Below are positions 18,659-25,888 of a stretch of 64,000 nt of DNA, piece after piece (the first letter of the stretch is position 1; the number at the start of each line of letters is the position of its first letter). The notes under the pieces are model-generated. The model was not told where the DNA came from. It saw only the letters and a list, made by a program, of their open reading frames with translations, and made no database searches. Position numbers and translations under genes: made by a program. The DNA is from an uncultured Dorea sp. (GTDB lineage: Bacteria > Bacillota > Clostridia > Lachnospirales > Lachnospiraceae): NCBI GenBank assembly GCA_910580235.1, contig CAJTVU010000003.1:1-64000 (forward strand), given 5' to 3'.

Positions 18659-19321
18659 ATGGAGAAACTAAAACAGACGATCAATCGATACCGTCATGCA
18701 TGGGTCTTATTGTACATGTTCATCTACATGCCCTGGTTTTTATGGCTGGAGCGCCGGGAGGGAGTAAGGCATTTCATTATCCACTCTCCGATCGACGACT
18801 ATATCCCGTTTGTGGAATATTTCATTATTCCCTATCTTCTCTGGTTTATATTCATTATTGGATCTGCCGCATACTTTTTCTTCACAGACACGGCCGGGTT
18901 CTACCGTTATGCGGCATTCCTCTGCACAGGCATGACCTTGTTCCTGATCATATGCACGGTATTTCCGAACGGTCTCAATCTAAGGCCGGATACGTTCGCG
19001 CGGGACAATATATTCTCGAGAATGGTAAACATACTCTATGCCACAGACACGCCTACGAACGTGCTGCCGAGCATCCACGTCTTCAACTCCGTCGGAGCGG
19101 TTATCGCCATCTCGCATAGCCGGGCATTGCGGGCAGGCCATCGAAAGATCCAATATGCCTCTTACGCATTAGCCGTCCTGATTATTTTATCTACGATGTT
19201 CCTAAAGCAGCACTCTGTGACAGACGTCATTGCGGCTTTTGCCATGGCGGGCCTTATATACCCGTTCGTATACGCGACTGAGCCAAAGAAAGCGACGAGG
19301 CTCTCTCGTCAGCTGATCTGA
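18659..19321 (+). CDS. PAP2-family membrane phosphatase-like protein
   Basis: A 220-residue membrane protein with about six hydrophobic helices. The PAP2 motifs LPSIHVFNS and KQHSVTDVIAAF carry the catalytic histidines; a first-motif Arg may lie in NLRPDTFARD. It resembles the bacterial PAP2/inositol-phosphorylceramide-synthase-like group and would remove a phosphate from a lipid phosphate or transfer a head group. Following a DAG kinase and a GDPD, it could close a phosphatidate cycle, which is inference. Confidence 0.82.
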   Translation: MEKLKQTINRYRHAWVLLYMFIYMPWFLWLERREGVRHFIIHSPIDDYIPFVEYFIIPYLLWFIFIIGSAAYFFFTDTAGFYRYAAFLCTGMTLFLIICTVFPNGLNLRPDTFARDNIFSRMVNILYATDTPTNVLPSIHVFNSVGAVIAISHSRALRAGHRKIQYASYALAVLIILSTMFLKQHSVTDVIAAFAMAGLIYPFVYATEPKKATRLSRQLI

Positions 19322-19416
19322 CAAAAGAGCGCCACTTTCAATAGCCAGATACAGACAGGCCAAAATATCGTTTCAGGCCAGACACGAAAAATTTTGTCGG
19401 GCTGTGTAGAAGCATC

Positions 19417-19445
19417 TTGATTTTCCATTACGTTTCCTGTATCAT
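19417..19445 (+). promoter_or_regulatory. Promoter of the hemerythrin gene
   Basis: TTGATT (19417-19422), a 17-bp spacer and TATCAT (19440-19445), followed by a leader of about 55 bases and AAGGAGG. Confidence 0.5.
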
Positions 19446-19506
19446 TATAGGCGTATGACATGCGGAGCTTATACCCATCCGGACACTCGAATTAAGGAGG
19501 AATATT

Positions 19507-19929
19507 ATGAGAGCAGAGTTTAGCGAAAACTTAGTAACAGGAAATGAGCTGATCGACACCCAGCACAAGGAGCTGATTGACAGGATCAACAAGCTTCTGG
19601 ACAGCTGCGAGCTGGACGCAGGCGCTGTGACAGCGGTAAAGACTCTGGACTTCCTGGCCGATTATACAGACTTCCACTTCGGCGCAGAAGAGAATCTCCA
19701 GAAGGAGATCGATTACCCTGACTATAACAAGCATAAAGCGCAGCATGAAGGGTTCAAGCAGACTATCAAAGAATTAGAAGAGATGCTTCAGGAAGAGGAA
19801 GGCCCAAGCGCCGCCTTTATTGAGAAAGTCGAAGAAAATGTAATTAAATGGTTCTACACGCACATCGAGGGATTTGATCGTTCCGTTGCAGAATACAAAT
19901 TTATGAGAGAGAATAACGACCGGCTTTAA
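19507..19929 (+). CDS. Bacteriohemerythrin
   Basis: A 140-residue four-helix di-iron oxygen-binding protein. Ligands are visible in order: DTQHKELIDRIN, FHFGAEENLQKEIDYPDYNKHKAQHEGF and WFYTHIEGFDRSVAEY, matching the H...H..E...H...H...H....D pattern. In anaerobes such proteins bind or sense O2 and may protect iron enzymes. It has its own promoter and AAGGAGG. Its last codons form one arm of a two-way terminator shared with the convergent sfsA-mutY gene. Confidence 0.95.
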   Translation: MRAEFSENLVTGNELIDTQHKELIDRINKLLDSCELDAGAVTAVKTLDFLADYTDFHFGAEENLQKEIDYPDYNKHKAQHEGFKQTIKELEEMLQEEEGPSAAFIEKVEENVIKWFYTHIEGFDRSVAEYKFMRENNDRL

Positions 19930-19950
19930 GGCCGGCCGTTATTCTCTCTC
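19905..19950. terminator. Bidirectional terminator shared by two convergent genes
   Basis: Arms 19905-19923 and 19932-19950 pair over about 19 bp with one mismatch around an 8-base loop. The palindrome includes both stop codons, since the hemerythrin and SfsA-MutY reading frames overlap by 4 bp. Confidence 0.8.
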
Positions 19951-21689
19951 ACTTCTGTTTGCCCTGTCTGCGGCATATATTTCTCAAACGCAGATGGGAT
20001 CGGGTATATTTTCTGTATCTCCTCCGGGCAGATAAAAAGAAATTCTTTCTTATTCGTCTTCTCCAGCTCGTCCACCCAGATCTCATATCCTTTCATATGC
20101 CATTCTACATGGCTAAAAATATGTTTTGCCTGCGAAAGCTTTCTGATACGTATAGGCATAAGGCCGATGCGCTTGCTGTATTCCGTCACTTCCCGGAGAG
20201 ACAAGTAGCCCTCAAGCCCTGGAAGTTCGTACAGCCCGGCCAGAAGCCCTTTGTCCGGCCTCTTCTCGATCGCTATCTTATCATTGTCGCGAAAGACCAG
20301 TATTGTCCGCTTTTCAATCCTTCTTTCTTTCGCTTTGGCCTTCACCGGAAGCTCTTGAATGCGCCCCTGTCTCCTCGCCTCGCATACATCCTTTACAGGG
20401 CATTCCCTGCACTTTGGCTCTCCGCCCGGCACACAGACGATCGCCCCAAGCTCTATCAAGCCTTGGTTGAAGTCTCCCGCTGCATCTGCCGGTATGACCT
20501 TCCTTAGCTTATCTTCAATCCGTTTCCTTGTGCCCTGCTTCATAATATCTCCGTCATCCCCTGTAATTCTGGCGATGACTCGAAGTACATTCCCGTCGAC
20601 CGCAGGCTCGGCAAGGCCGTAAGCAAAAGAGCTGACTGCTCCGGCCGTATAATTCCCTATACCTGTAAGAGCCCGTATCTCTGCATAAGTGCGGGGGAAT
20701 TCTCCTCCGTATACTGCCACGATCTGCTGCGCCGCCTTTTGCATATTCCTTACCCTGTTATAATATCCAAGGCCCTCCCACAGCTTCAGCAGCCTGTCCT
20801 CTTCTGCGTCCGCCAAAGCACAGACTGTGGGAAGCTCCTGCAAAAATCTGTCATAGTAAGGCTTCACAGCTTCCACCCGTGTCTGCTGAAGCATAATCTC
20901 CGACACCCAGATATGATACGGATCTCTCGTCCTCCTCCAGGGCAGATCCCTTTTATTCTCACGGAACCAGTCTACCACGGCTTCACGCATCTCATACAGA
21001 GCAGGTTCCGAAAGCGCCACCGGGATCTCCTTTGCCAGATAGATGCTGTCCTTCTCAGCATTACACTCATAAGCCAGCACATGTACTCCTCTTTCTGACG
21101 CTCTAAGAAGAGCCTCCCCAAATTGTGGATGAGTATCTACATTAGGAGTAAAATATCGCATCCCGCCCATCTGGATCACAAAAAGCACATACGCATCATA
21201 TCCTGCTCTCACTGCTTCTTCAAGCTCTTTCACATGCTTTACAGCTCGCTCGCTGGGCGCGTCAGGGAAGCGCGCCGCGCCGTTTTCCTCCAACGTGACC
21301 CCTTTCACTTCAATCAGTATCTTCTTCCCGGCCGCCTCCACATACAAGTCGATCCGGGAATTACCATAAGTGTATTCTGGCTTAATAAGGGTAACATCAT
21401 GAAAAAGATTCCCCGCCGCCAGCCATTCTTTCACAATCTTATTAGGCGCCTGAGAATCTATATTTACCATAAGGCCGTCCTTCTCCACCGCGATCAGATC
21501 CCAGCGCAGCTTACGCTTCTCATTCTTACTGTCCTGTACATAAACAACTGCGCCCGGCTTTAAAAGCTCGGCGCAGCGTCCGGTGTTCTTCACATGTACA
21601 GCTTCTTCCCTCCCGCTTATCTCCACATGGGCGACGAATCGGTTAGGCCGGTCGATGAAACGGCCTGCTTGTATATTGTCGTATTTCAT
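19926..21689 (-). CDS. SfsA nuclease-MutY adenine glycosylase fusion
   Basis: One 587-residue frame joins two families. Residues 1-225 match SfsA (DNA/RNA nuclease with a PD-(D/E)xK-like core; SRIDLYVE...KKILIEVKGVTLEENG). Residues 230-587 match MutY, which removes adenine opposite 8-oxoguanine: MLQQTRVEAV with the catalytic Glu, LTGIGNYTAGAVSSFA, the Asp in AVDGNVLRV, a 4Fe-4S cluster of Cys spacing 7-2-5, and a C-terminal Nudix-like domain. No stop or frameshift lies at the join. It overlaps relQ by 4 bp and converges with hemerythrin. Bifunctional base repair and nuclease action is inferred. Confidence 0.92.
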   Translation of the reverse strand: MKYDNIQAGRFIDRPNRFVAHVEISGREEAVHVKNTGRCAELLKPGAVVYVQDSKNEKRKLRWDLIAVEKDGLMVNIDSQAPNKIVKEWLAAGNLFHDVTLIKPEYTYGNSRIDLYVEAAGKKILIEVKGVTLEENGAARFPDAPSERAVKHVKELEEAVRAGYDAYVLFVIQMGGMRYFTPNVDTHPQFGEALLRASERGVHVLAYECNAEKDSIYLAKEIPVALSEPALYEMREAVVDWFRENKRDLPWRRTRDPYHIWVSEIMLQQTRVEAVKPYYDRFLQELPTVCALADAEEDRLLKLWEGLGYYNRVRNMQKAAQQIVAVYGGEFPRTYAEIRALTGIGNYTAGAVSSFAYGLAEPAVDGNVLRVIARITGDDGDIMKQGTRKRIEDKLRKVIPADAAGDFNQGLIELGAIVCVPGGEPKCRECPVKDVCEARRQGRIQELPVKAKAKERRIEKRTILVFRDNDKIAIEKRPDKGLLAGLYELPGLEGYLSLREVTEYSKRIGLMPIRIRKLSQAKHIFSHVEWHMKGYEIWVDELEKTNKKEFLFICPEEIQKIYPIPSAFEKYMPQTGQTEVRENNGRP

Positions 21690-22330
21690 AGTCCCTCTTT
21701 TTCCAGACAGGCATGGATCGCTTCATTCAGCGACAACATCTTCTCATCCAATGTCGACACCATCTCCGCACATTCTCTTAAATCGCGGCTGATATAATCC
21801 GGCGCATTCCCTTCGAACTTATAATAGATCTTGTGCTCCAGGCTTGCCCAGAAGTCCATTGCTATCGTTCGGATCTGTATCTCTACCTTCGTATCTACCA
21901 CGCCGTCTGACAGGAAGATCGGCACGGATGCGAGCATGTGATAGCTCTTGTATCCGCTCTCCTTCGGGTTCTTAATATAGTCTTTGATTGCCAGTACTTT
22001 CAGATCGTTCTGATTTCCTATCATCTCCGCCAGACGGTAGATGTCCGATGTAAATGAACATATAACGCGCACTCCCGCAATATCGTTCACATATTTTACC
22101 ATGTTCTCTATAGACGTCTCATAACCGTATCTTTTCAGCTTCTTGACGATGCTTTCTGCTGTCTTCACTCTTGTCTTTATATGTTCGATCGGATTATACT
22201 TATGAACATGCTGAAACTCGTCATTCAGTATTTCCAATTTCGTCCCCACCTTTTTTAGCGCAGAGTTATATAAAAACATTACGGTCTTCCAACTGTCGAC
22301 ATCGTCATAATTTTTCACTGCATTCAGCAT
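21686..22330 (-). CDS. Small alarmone synthetase (GTP pyrophosphokinase family, RelQ/YjbM-like)
   Basis: A 214-residue single-domain (p)ppGpp synthetase without a hydrolase, TGS or ACT domain. The synthetase motifs are clear: VKTAESIVKKLKRYG, VNDIAGVRVIC, the G-loop-like region PKESGYKSYHM, VEIQIRTIAMDFWASLEHKIYYK. Such enzymes pyrophosphorylate GDP or GTP under stress. AGGAGAGG precedes the start; the end overlaps the SfsA-MutY gene by 4 bp, so they are translationally coupled. Confidence 0.93.
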   Translation of the reverse strand: MLNAVKNYDDVDSWKTVMFLYNSALKKVGTKLEILNDEFQHVHKYNPIEHIKTRVKTAESIVKKLKRYGYETSIENMVKYVNDIAGVRVICSFTSDIYRLAEMIGNQNDLKVLAIKDYIKNPKESGYKSYHMLASVPIFLSDGVVDTKVEIQIRTIAMDFWASLEHKIYYKFEGNAPDYISRDLRECAEMVSTLDEKMLSLNEAIHACLEKEGL

Positions 22331-22423
22331 ATGCCACCTCTCCTTTCTGACCCGAAGGGTGTATGCTTACACTCTTTACAGTATATCATATTTTCATCGG
22401 TTTGTATCGGATTTCATACTTAT

Positions 22424-22948
22424 TTAATATTCAATTCCCTTTCTCGCCGCCTGCCCCGCATCATAAGGATGCTTTATCTTCCTCATCTCAGTCACATAAT
22501 CTGCAGCTTCTTCCACACGCTCCGACACTTCATGCCCAGTCAGGATGATCTCAAGCCCTTCTGGCTTACATTCGAGAAAGCTCAGCAGCTTATCCTCGCT
22601 TAAAAGCCCCAGCTGCACAGCACAAAGAGCCTCATCCATAAAAAGCACATCAAAAGGCGAACAGAACTTTACAATCTCATCTAATGCTTTATTATTATAA
22701 TGCTTTGCTTCCGCTCTCTCCTCATTGCTCATCTGATGAAAGAACTTCACTTCCTCTCGCCCAGGCAGACAAGTCACATTGGAAAGGCTCTCCAGAATCT
22801 TCCTCTCGCTGGAGCTGTTGTCCTTGAGGAATTGGAATACAAGCACATTTAGCCCTGCGCCCGCAGCTCGGATGATCTGTCCGACGGCGGCCGTCGTCTT
22901 TCCTTTCCCGTCCCCATAGTAAATGTGTATGCATCCTGTACCTGTCAT
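22424..22948 (-). CDS. cobO: Corrinoid adenosyltransferase (CobA/CobO/BtuR type)
   Basis: A 174-residue P-loop enzyme that adenosylates Co(I) corrinoids. The N-terminal YYGDGKGKTTAAVGQIIRA and the LFMDEAL Walker-B-like motif are diagnostic. The ATG at 22948 (MTGTGCIHIYY) has AAAGGA upstream and matches the usual start; an ATG 30 bases earlier is possible. It follows the NapH-like gene by 33 bp. No other cobalamin genes lie in the window. Confidence 0.9.
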   Translation of the reverse strand: MTGTGCIHIYYGDGKGKTTAAVGQIIRAAGAGLNVLVFQFLKDNSSSERKILESLSNVTCLPGREEVKFFHQMSNEERAEAKHYNNKALDEIVKFCSPFDVLFMDEALCAVQLGLLSEDKLLSFLECKPEGLEIILTGHEVSERVEEAADYVTEMRKIKHPYDAGQAARKGIEY

Positions 22949-22981
22949 AGCGTTTCTGTCCTTTCTTACACTACACATGCT

Positions 22982-23863
22982 TTACTCATTCCCTTTCTTT
23001 CGAAGCGTGCTCAACACCCCGTCCGGGATCAACGCTCCTTCCGGGCATGCTTTTAAGCAGTCTCCGCATCTGATGCACTCCGGGCTGTTAGGCTTCTCCC
23101 ACACAGAGATGTCCATTTTACATACCCGTTTACATCTTCCGCACCTCGTACATTTTCCTTCTTCCACCCGGTAGCGATACATCGCGATCGGATTAAAGAC
23201 ACTGTAGACAGCGCCCAGCGGACAGATGTACTTACAGAATGGGCGGTATGCCCACATAGATAAAATAACGGTTCCTATCAGAATAAAAAATTTCCACTTG
23301 AACAGCGCGCCCGCCGCCATACGCAGCGATTCATTGGACAGCAAAAGCGGCAGTCCTGCTCCAAGCGTGCCGCTGGGGCAGATATATTTGCAGAACCAGG
23401 GGCTCCCCTGGCCGATAATATCTAAGACCGTCAGCGGAAGTAGCACGACAAATACGGCCAATATTATGTATTTGAGCCAAATAAGCGCCTTATGCCCCGG
23501 AAGGTTCTTCCTTTTCCGAAAAAACGGTATCTTATACAATAGATCCTGTACAAGCCCGAAGGGGCAGAGCCACCCGCAGATAAACCGCCCAAACAGCGAT
23601 CCAAAAAATATAAGCGCGCCTGTAATATAAAATGAGAACTTATAATCCCTGCTTCCAAGCACCGCCTGCAGAGAGCCGATCGGACAGGCTCCCAGCGCTC
23701 CCGGACAGGAATAACAATTAAGTCCGGGCACACAGAATACCTTTGTCGGCCCCCTGTAAATACGCCCGGAAACAAATCCATATAAATATCCATTTGTCAC
23801 GGCCGTGAACGCGATCTGCACCCACAGCCTCATCTTATCTCTGAACCAATTAGCCAATCCCAA
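22982..23863 (-). CDS. NapH-like 4Fe-4S membrane protein
   Basis: A 293-residue membrane protein with about five helices and several Cys motifs: CYSCPGALGACP, CGWLCPFG, CKYICPSG, CKYICPLG, and a C-terminal double ferredoxin domain (CTRCGRCKRVC and CIRCGDCLKAC). It likely moves electrons across or along the membrane. The start appears to be TTG at 23863, 6 bases after GGAG, overlapping the CD1871A gene by 14 bp; an ATG at 23833 is an alternative. It forms a redox module with TlpA and CD1871A genes. Confidence 0.9.
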   Translation of the reverse strand: MGLANWFRDKMRLWVQIAFTAVTNGYLYGFVSGRIYRGPTKVFCVPGLNCYSCPGALGACPIGSLQAVLGSRDYKFSFYITGALIFFGSLFGRFICGWLCPFGLVQDLLYKIPFFRKRKNLPGHKALIWLKYIILAVFVVLLPLTVLDIIGQGSPWFCKYICPSGTLGAGLPLLLSNESLRMAAGALFKWKFFILIGTVILSMWAYRPFCKYICPLGAVYSVFNPIAMYRYRVEEGKCTRCGRCKRVCKMDISVWEKPNSPECIRCGDCLKACPEGALIPDGVLSTLRKKGNE

Positions 23864-23996
23864 TACACTCCAGACATATATTCACTGCTTTTGTCACAAC
23901 CTCATCTGCCTCTCCTCTTACGGCTCCACAAATGATGAACAAGGCTGCTGCCGCAAATAAGGCCACACGGATCCGCCTTATCTTGCTCGCGCTCAT
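23850..23996 (-). CDS. CD1871A-family CXXC microprotein
   Basis: A 48-residue protein: a basic N terminus, one transmembrane helix (VALFAAAALFIICGAV), then a short tail with the CLEC motif near the end. Size, the CXXC near the C terminus and location between a TlpA lipoprotein and a NapH-like protein match the CD1871A family. Its ATG overlaps the TlpA stop by one base (TAATG) and its end overlaps the next gene by 14 bp, so all three are tightly coupled. A thiol relay role is inferred. Confidence 0.85.
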   Translation of the reverse strand: MSASKIRRIRVALFAAAALFIICGAVRGEADEVVTKAVNICLECIGIG

Positions 23997-24577
23997 TACT
24001 GCACCTCTTCCCGCAGCTCCTCAATACGCTGCTTCCATGTTTCCTTATCTGTCGCTCCAGAATAGGCCTTCCCTACCTGTTTTCCCTCTTTGTCCACAAA
24101 AACTGTAGTCGGGACGGCCTGGACAGCTCCAAGATTCCCTTTCATCAGATCGTCCGAAGCTACAATGTGCATATAGTCTGCTTCGGTGGCTTCTATGATT
24201 TCTAATGCCTCCTCATCTCCTGGCTCATAGACATCACAGAGCATTCCAATAATCCTGACGCCGCTCCCTTCATATTCGCGGCTCAGCTCTCCAAGCTCCG
24301 GCATCTCAGCAATGCACGGGCCACAGAAAGTCCCCCAGATATTCACCATCGTAAGGTCCGCCTCAGCAAAAATGTCCTGTGTCACTTCCGTCCCATCCAC
24401 TGTCTGAGAGACAAATGTTCCGAACACGGCCTCCTCGGACTGAGGCTTTGCGCCTTGCGTTCCGGCCGGATCCTTCTCAACATCCGACGGTCCTTCCACC
24501 TTTTGGCAGCTAGTCAGGAACAACATTCCTGCCAACGCTAAAATTGATATGCCTGTAATCCATCTGCCCTTTCTCAT
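23996..24577 (-). CDS. TlpA/ResA-like thioredoxin-fold lipoprotein
   Basis: A 193-residue exported lipoprotein: signal peptide with lipobox LTSC (Cys 24), a Pro/Glu-rich linker, then a thioredoxin-like domain with WGTFCGPCIAEMP and a cis-Pro region AVPTTVFVD. It would reduce or oxidise disulfides outside the membrane. It precedes the CD1871A and NapH-like genes, which probably supply reducing power. Confidence 0.92.
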   Translation of the reverse strand: MRKGRWITGISILALAGMLFLTSCQKVEGPSDVEKDPAGTQGAKPQSEEAVFGTFVSQTVDGTEVTQDIFAEADLTMVNIWGTFCGPCIAEMPELGELSREYEGSGVRIIGMLCDVYEPGDEEALEIIEATEADYMHIVASDDLMKGNLGAVQAVPTTVFVDKEGKQVGKAYSGATDKETWKQRIEELREEVQ

Positions 24578-24592
24578 AAAGCTTGTCCTCCT

Positions 24593-25228
24593 TTATACTC
24601 CATGCTTTTTACATATATCACTCAGACAACATTTATCACAATATGGCTTCGTCCGGGCCGTACACACATCCCTTCCGTGCCAGACGAGACGGTGGCAGAA
24701 ATCGCTCCCTTCTTCTGGCGGGACGATCTTCCAGAGCTCCATCTCCACCTTCTTTGGATCTTTTATATCTTTCACGAGCCCAATGCGGTTACAGAGGCGG
24801 ATACAGTGGGTGTCTGTCACGATCGCCGGCTTCCCGAACACATCGCCCATAATCAGGTTCGCACTCTTCCTTCCTACGCCCGGCAGCTTTAAAAGCGCAT
24901 CGAAATCATCTGGCACTTTACCGTCATGCTCGTCCCGCAGTATCTTCATACAGGCGCTGATGTCTCTGGCCTTGCTTCTTCCAAGCCCACATGGCCTTAC
25001 GATCCTCTCAATGTCATCCACATCCGCATCTGCCAATGCATTAATATCGGGATATTTTTCATACAACCCTTCTACGACCACATTGACCCTTGCATCCGTA
25101 CACTGCGCCGCCAGGCGGACGCTTACAAGAAGCTTCCACGCATCGTCATAATCCAGCGTACAGTCCGCGTCGGGGTATTCCTTCTTAAGCCTCTCTATTA
25201 CTTCCAGAGCCAGCTCCTTTTTTCTCAT
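24593..25228 (-). CDS. nth: Endonuclease III
   Basis: A 211-residue DNA glycosylase/AP lyase removing oxidised pyrimidines. The helix-hairpin-helix LPGVGRKSANLIMG holds the catalytic Lys, followed by VTDTHCIRLCNRIG with the catalytic Asp, and a C-terminal 4Fe-4S cluster with Cys spacing 7-2-5. It is the first gene of the redox/repair run and lies 15 bp upstream of the TlpA gene. With SfsA-MutY nearby, two base-excision enzymes share this region. Confidence 0.95.
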   Translation of the reverse strand: MRKKELALEVIERLKKEYPDADCTLDYDDAWKLLVSVRLAAQCTDARVNVVVEGLYEKYPDINALADADVDDIERIVRPCGLGRSKARDISACMKILRDEHDGKVPDDFDALLKLPGVGRKSANLIMGDVFGKPAIVTDTHCIRLCNRIGLVKDIKDPKKVEMELWKIVPPEEGSDFCHRLVWHGRDVCTARTKPYCDKCCLSDICKKHGV

Positions 25229-25392
25229 GTAACAGTCTCCTTTGTATTTTTACCTTATTATATAAGTTAGAGCAGATAAAATCAACTTTAATTATGGTTT
25301 TAACAAAGAGTGCGGACACATTCACGAATCCAAAAAACAGAATTAAGAACTTCTTAAGAAATTTTCGATTTGTTTAAGAGAATTAACATACT

Positions 25393-25421
25393 TTGGACAT
25401 ATTTACCTTTTATACTATAAG
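25393..25421 (+). promoter_or_regulatory. Sigma-A-like promoter in the 25.3-kb gap
   Basis: TTGGAC (25393-25398), a 17-bp spacer and TATAAG (25416-25421). No ORF with a ribosome site follows; two stem-loops do. Confidence 0.55.
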
Positions 25422-25427
25422 ACAGAT

Positions 25428-25568
25428 AGTTGAACAGGACATCAGCTATCACCCCCTCATAAAAGTAAAGCATCGGGACATCCGATGCGGCACTTTACTC
25501 TCATTCCTTTAGATAACTATAAAACAACGGAAGCCCGCGAGCCGCAAGGTTAGCGGGCTTTCGCTGTT
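25428..25568 (+). ncRNA. Candidate small RNA
   Basis: About 140 bases after the promoter are predicted to fold. A long hairpin has outer arms AGTAAAG/CTTTACT and inner CATCGG/CCGATG (about 25463-25498). The distant 6-base pairing ATAGTT/AACTAT could close it. A GC-rich hairpin AAGCCCGC/GCGGGCTT (25531-25538, 25553-25560) is the likely 3' end, though its T tract is weak. The bubble-like shape loosely recalls 6S RNA, but I cannot assign it. Both hairpins could also serve as terminators for minus-strand transcripts from the toxin gene. Confidence 0.4.
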
Positions 25569-25669
25569 CATGACGTCCTTCTTCCGGAGGAGTACACAGT
25601 TTTTACACAGTTTTGTTTCCGGCGTCTACCCGGTAATGCACTTTCTGAAATGGTTACTCCCGAGAACAC

Positions 25670-25698
25670 TTGACATAAAAATGTACAAATGCTAATAT
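25670..25698 (+). promoter_or_regulatory. Promoter of the antisense antitoxin RNA
   Basis: Consensus -35 TTGACA (25670-25675), a 17-bp spacer and -10 TAATAT (25693-25698). This is one of the strongest promoters in the window, pointing at the 3' end of the toxin gene. Confidence 0.75.
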
Positions 25699-25704
25699 GA
25701 TTAC

Positions 25705-25790
25705 AGAAGAAGTGCTACCGGTAGACGGTCAGCCTTCAATCTGAGTTACGGAGTAACCGCAGGATTGCAGCCTTGGCGGTTACTTTTTTT
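25705..25790 (+). ncRNA. Antisense RNA antitoxin (RatA-like arrangement)
   Basis: Predicted transcript of about 86 bases from the strong promoter to a terminator made of GTAACCGC/GCGGTTAC (25753-25760, 25776-25783) plus seven T. It has no ORF. It overlaps the last ~45 bases of the opposite-strand toxin gene, the same geometry as RatA against txpA. It would pair with the toxin mRNA 3' end and promote its decay. Confidence 0.65.
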
Positions 25791-25868
25791 GTTGCAGATC
25801 TTGTAGACAAGACCTGCAACGCTAATAAGCACGATACAGAACTGAAATAATTCAGAGTATGTAACCAT
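25746..25868 (-). CDS. Holin-like type I toxin peptide
   Basis: A 40-residue peptide, MVTYSELFQFCIVLISVAGL followed by VYKICNKK and a short polar tail. One hydrophobic helix followed by basic residues, with an MVTY-type start, matches the putative holin-like toxin (TxpA/BsrG-type) family. GGAGG lies 8 bases before the ATG at 25868; a start 6 bases earlier is possible. It begins 20 bp after the glgX stop on the same strand. Such peptides damage the membrane when overmade. Confidence 0.75.
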   Translation of the reverse strand: MVTYSELFQFCIVLISVAGLVYKICNKKSNRQGCNPAVTP

Positions 25869-25888
25869 CAGCATACCCTCCGCTCTTT

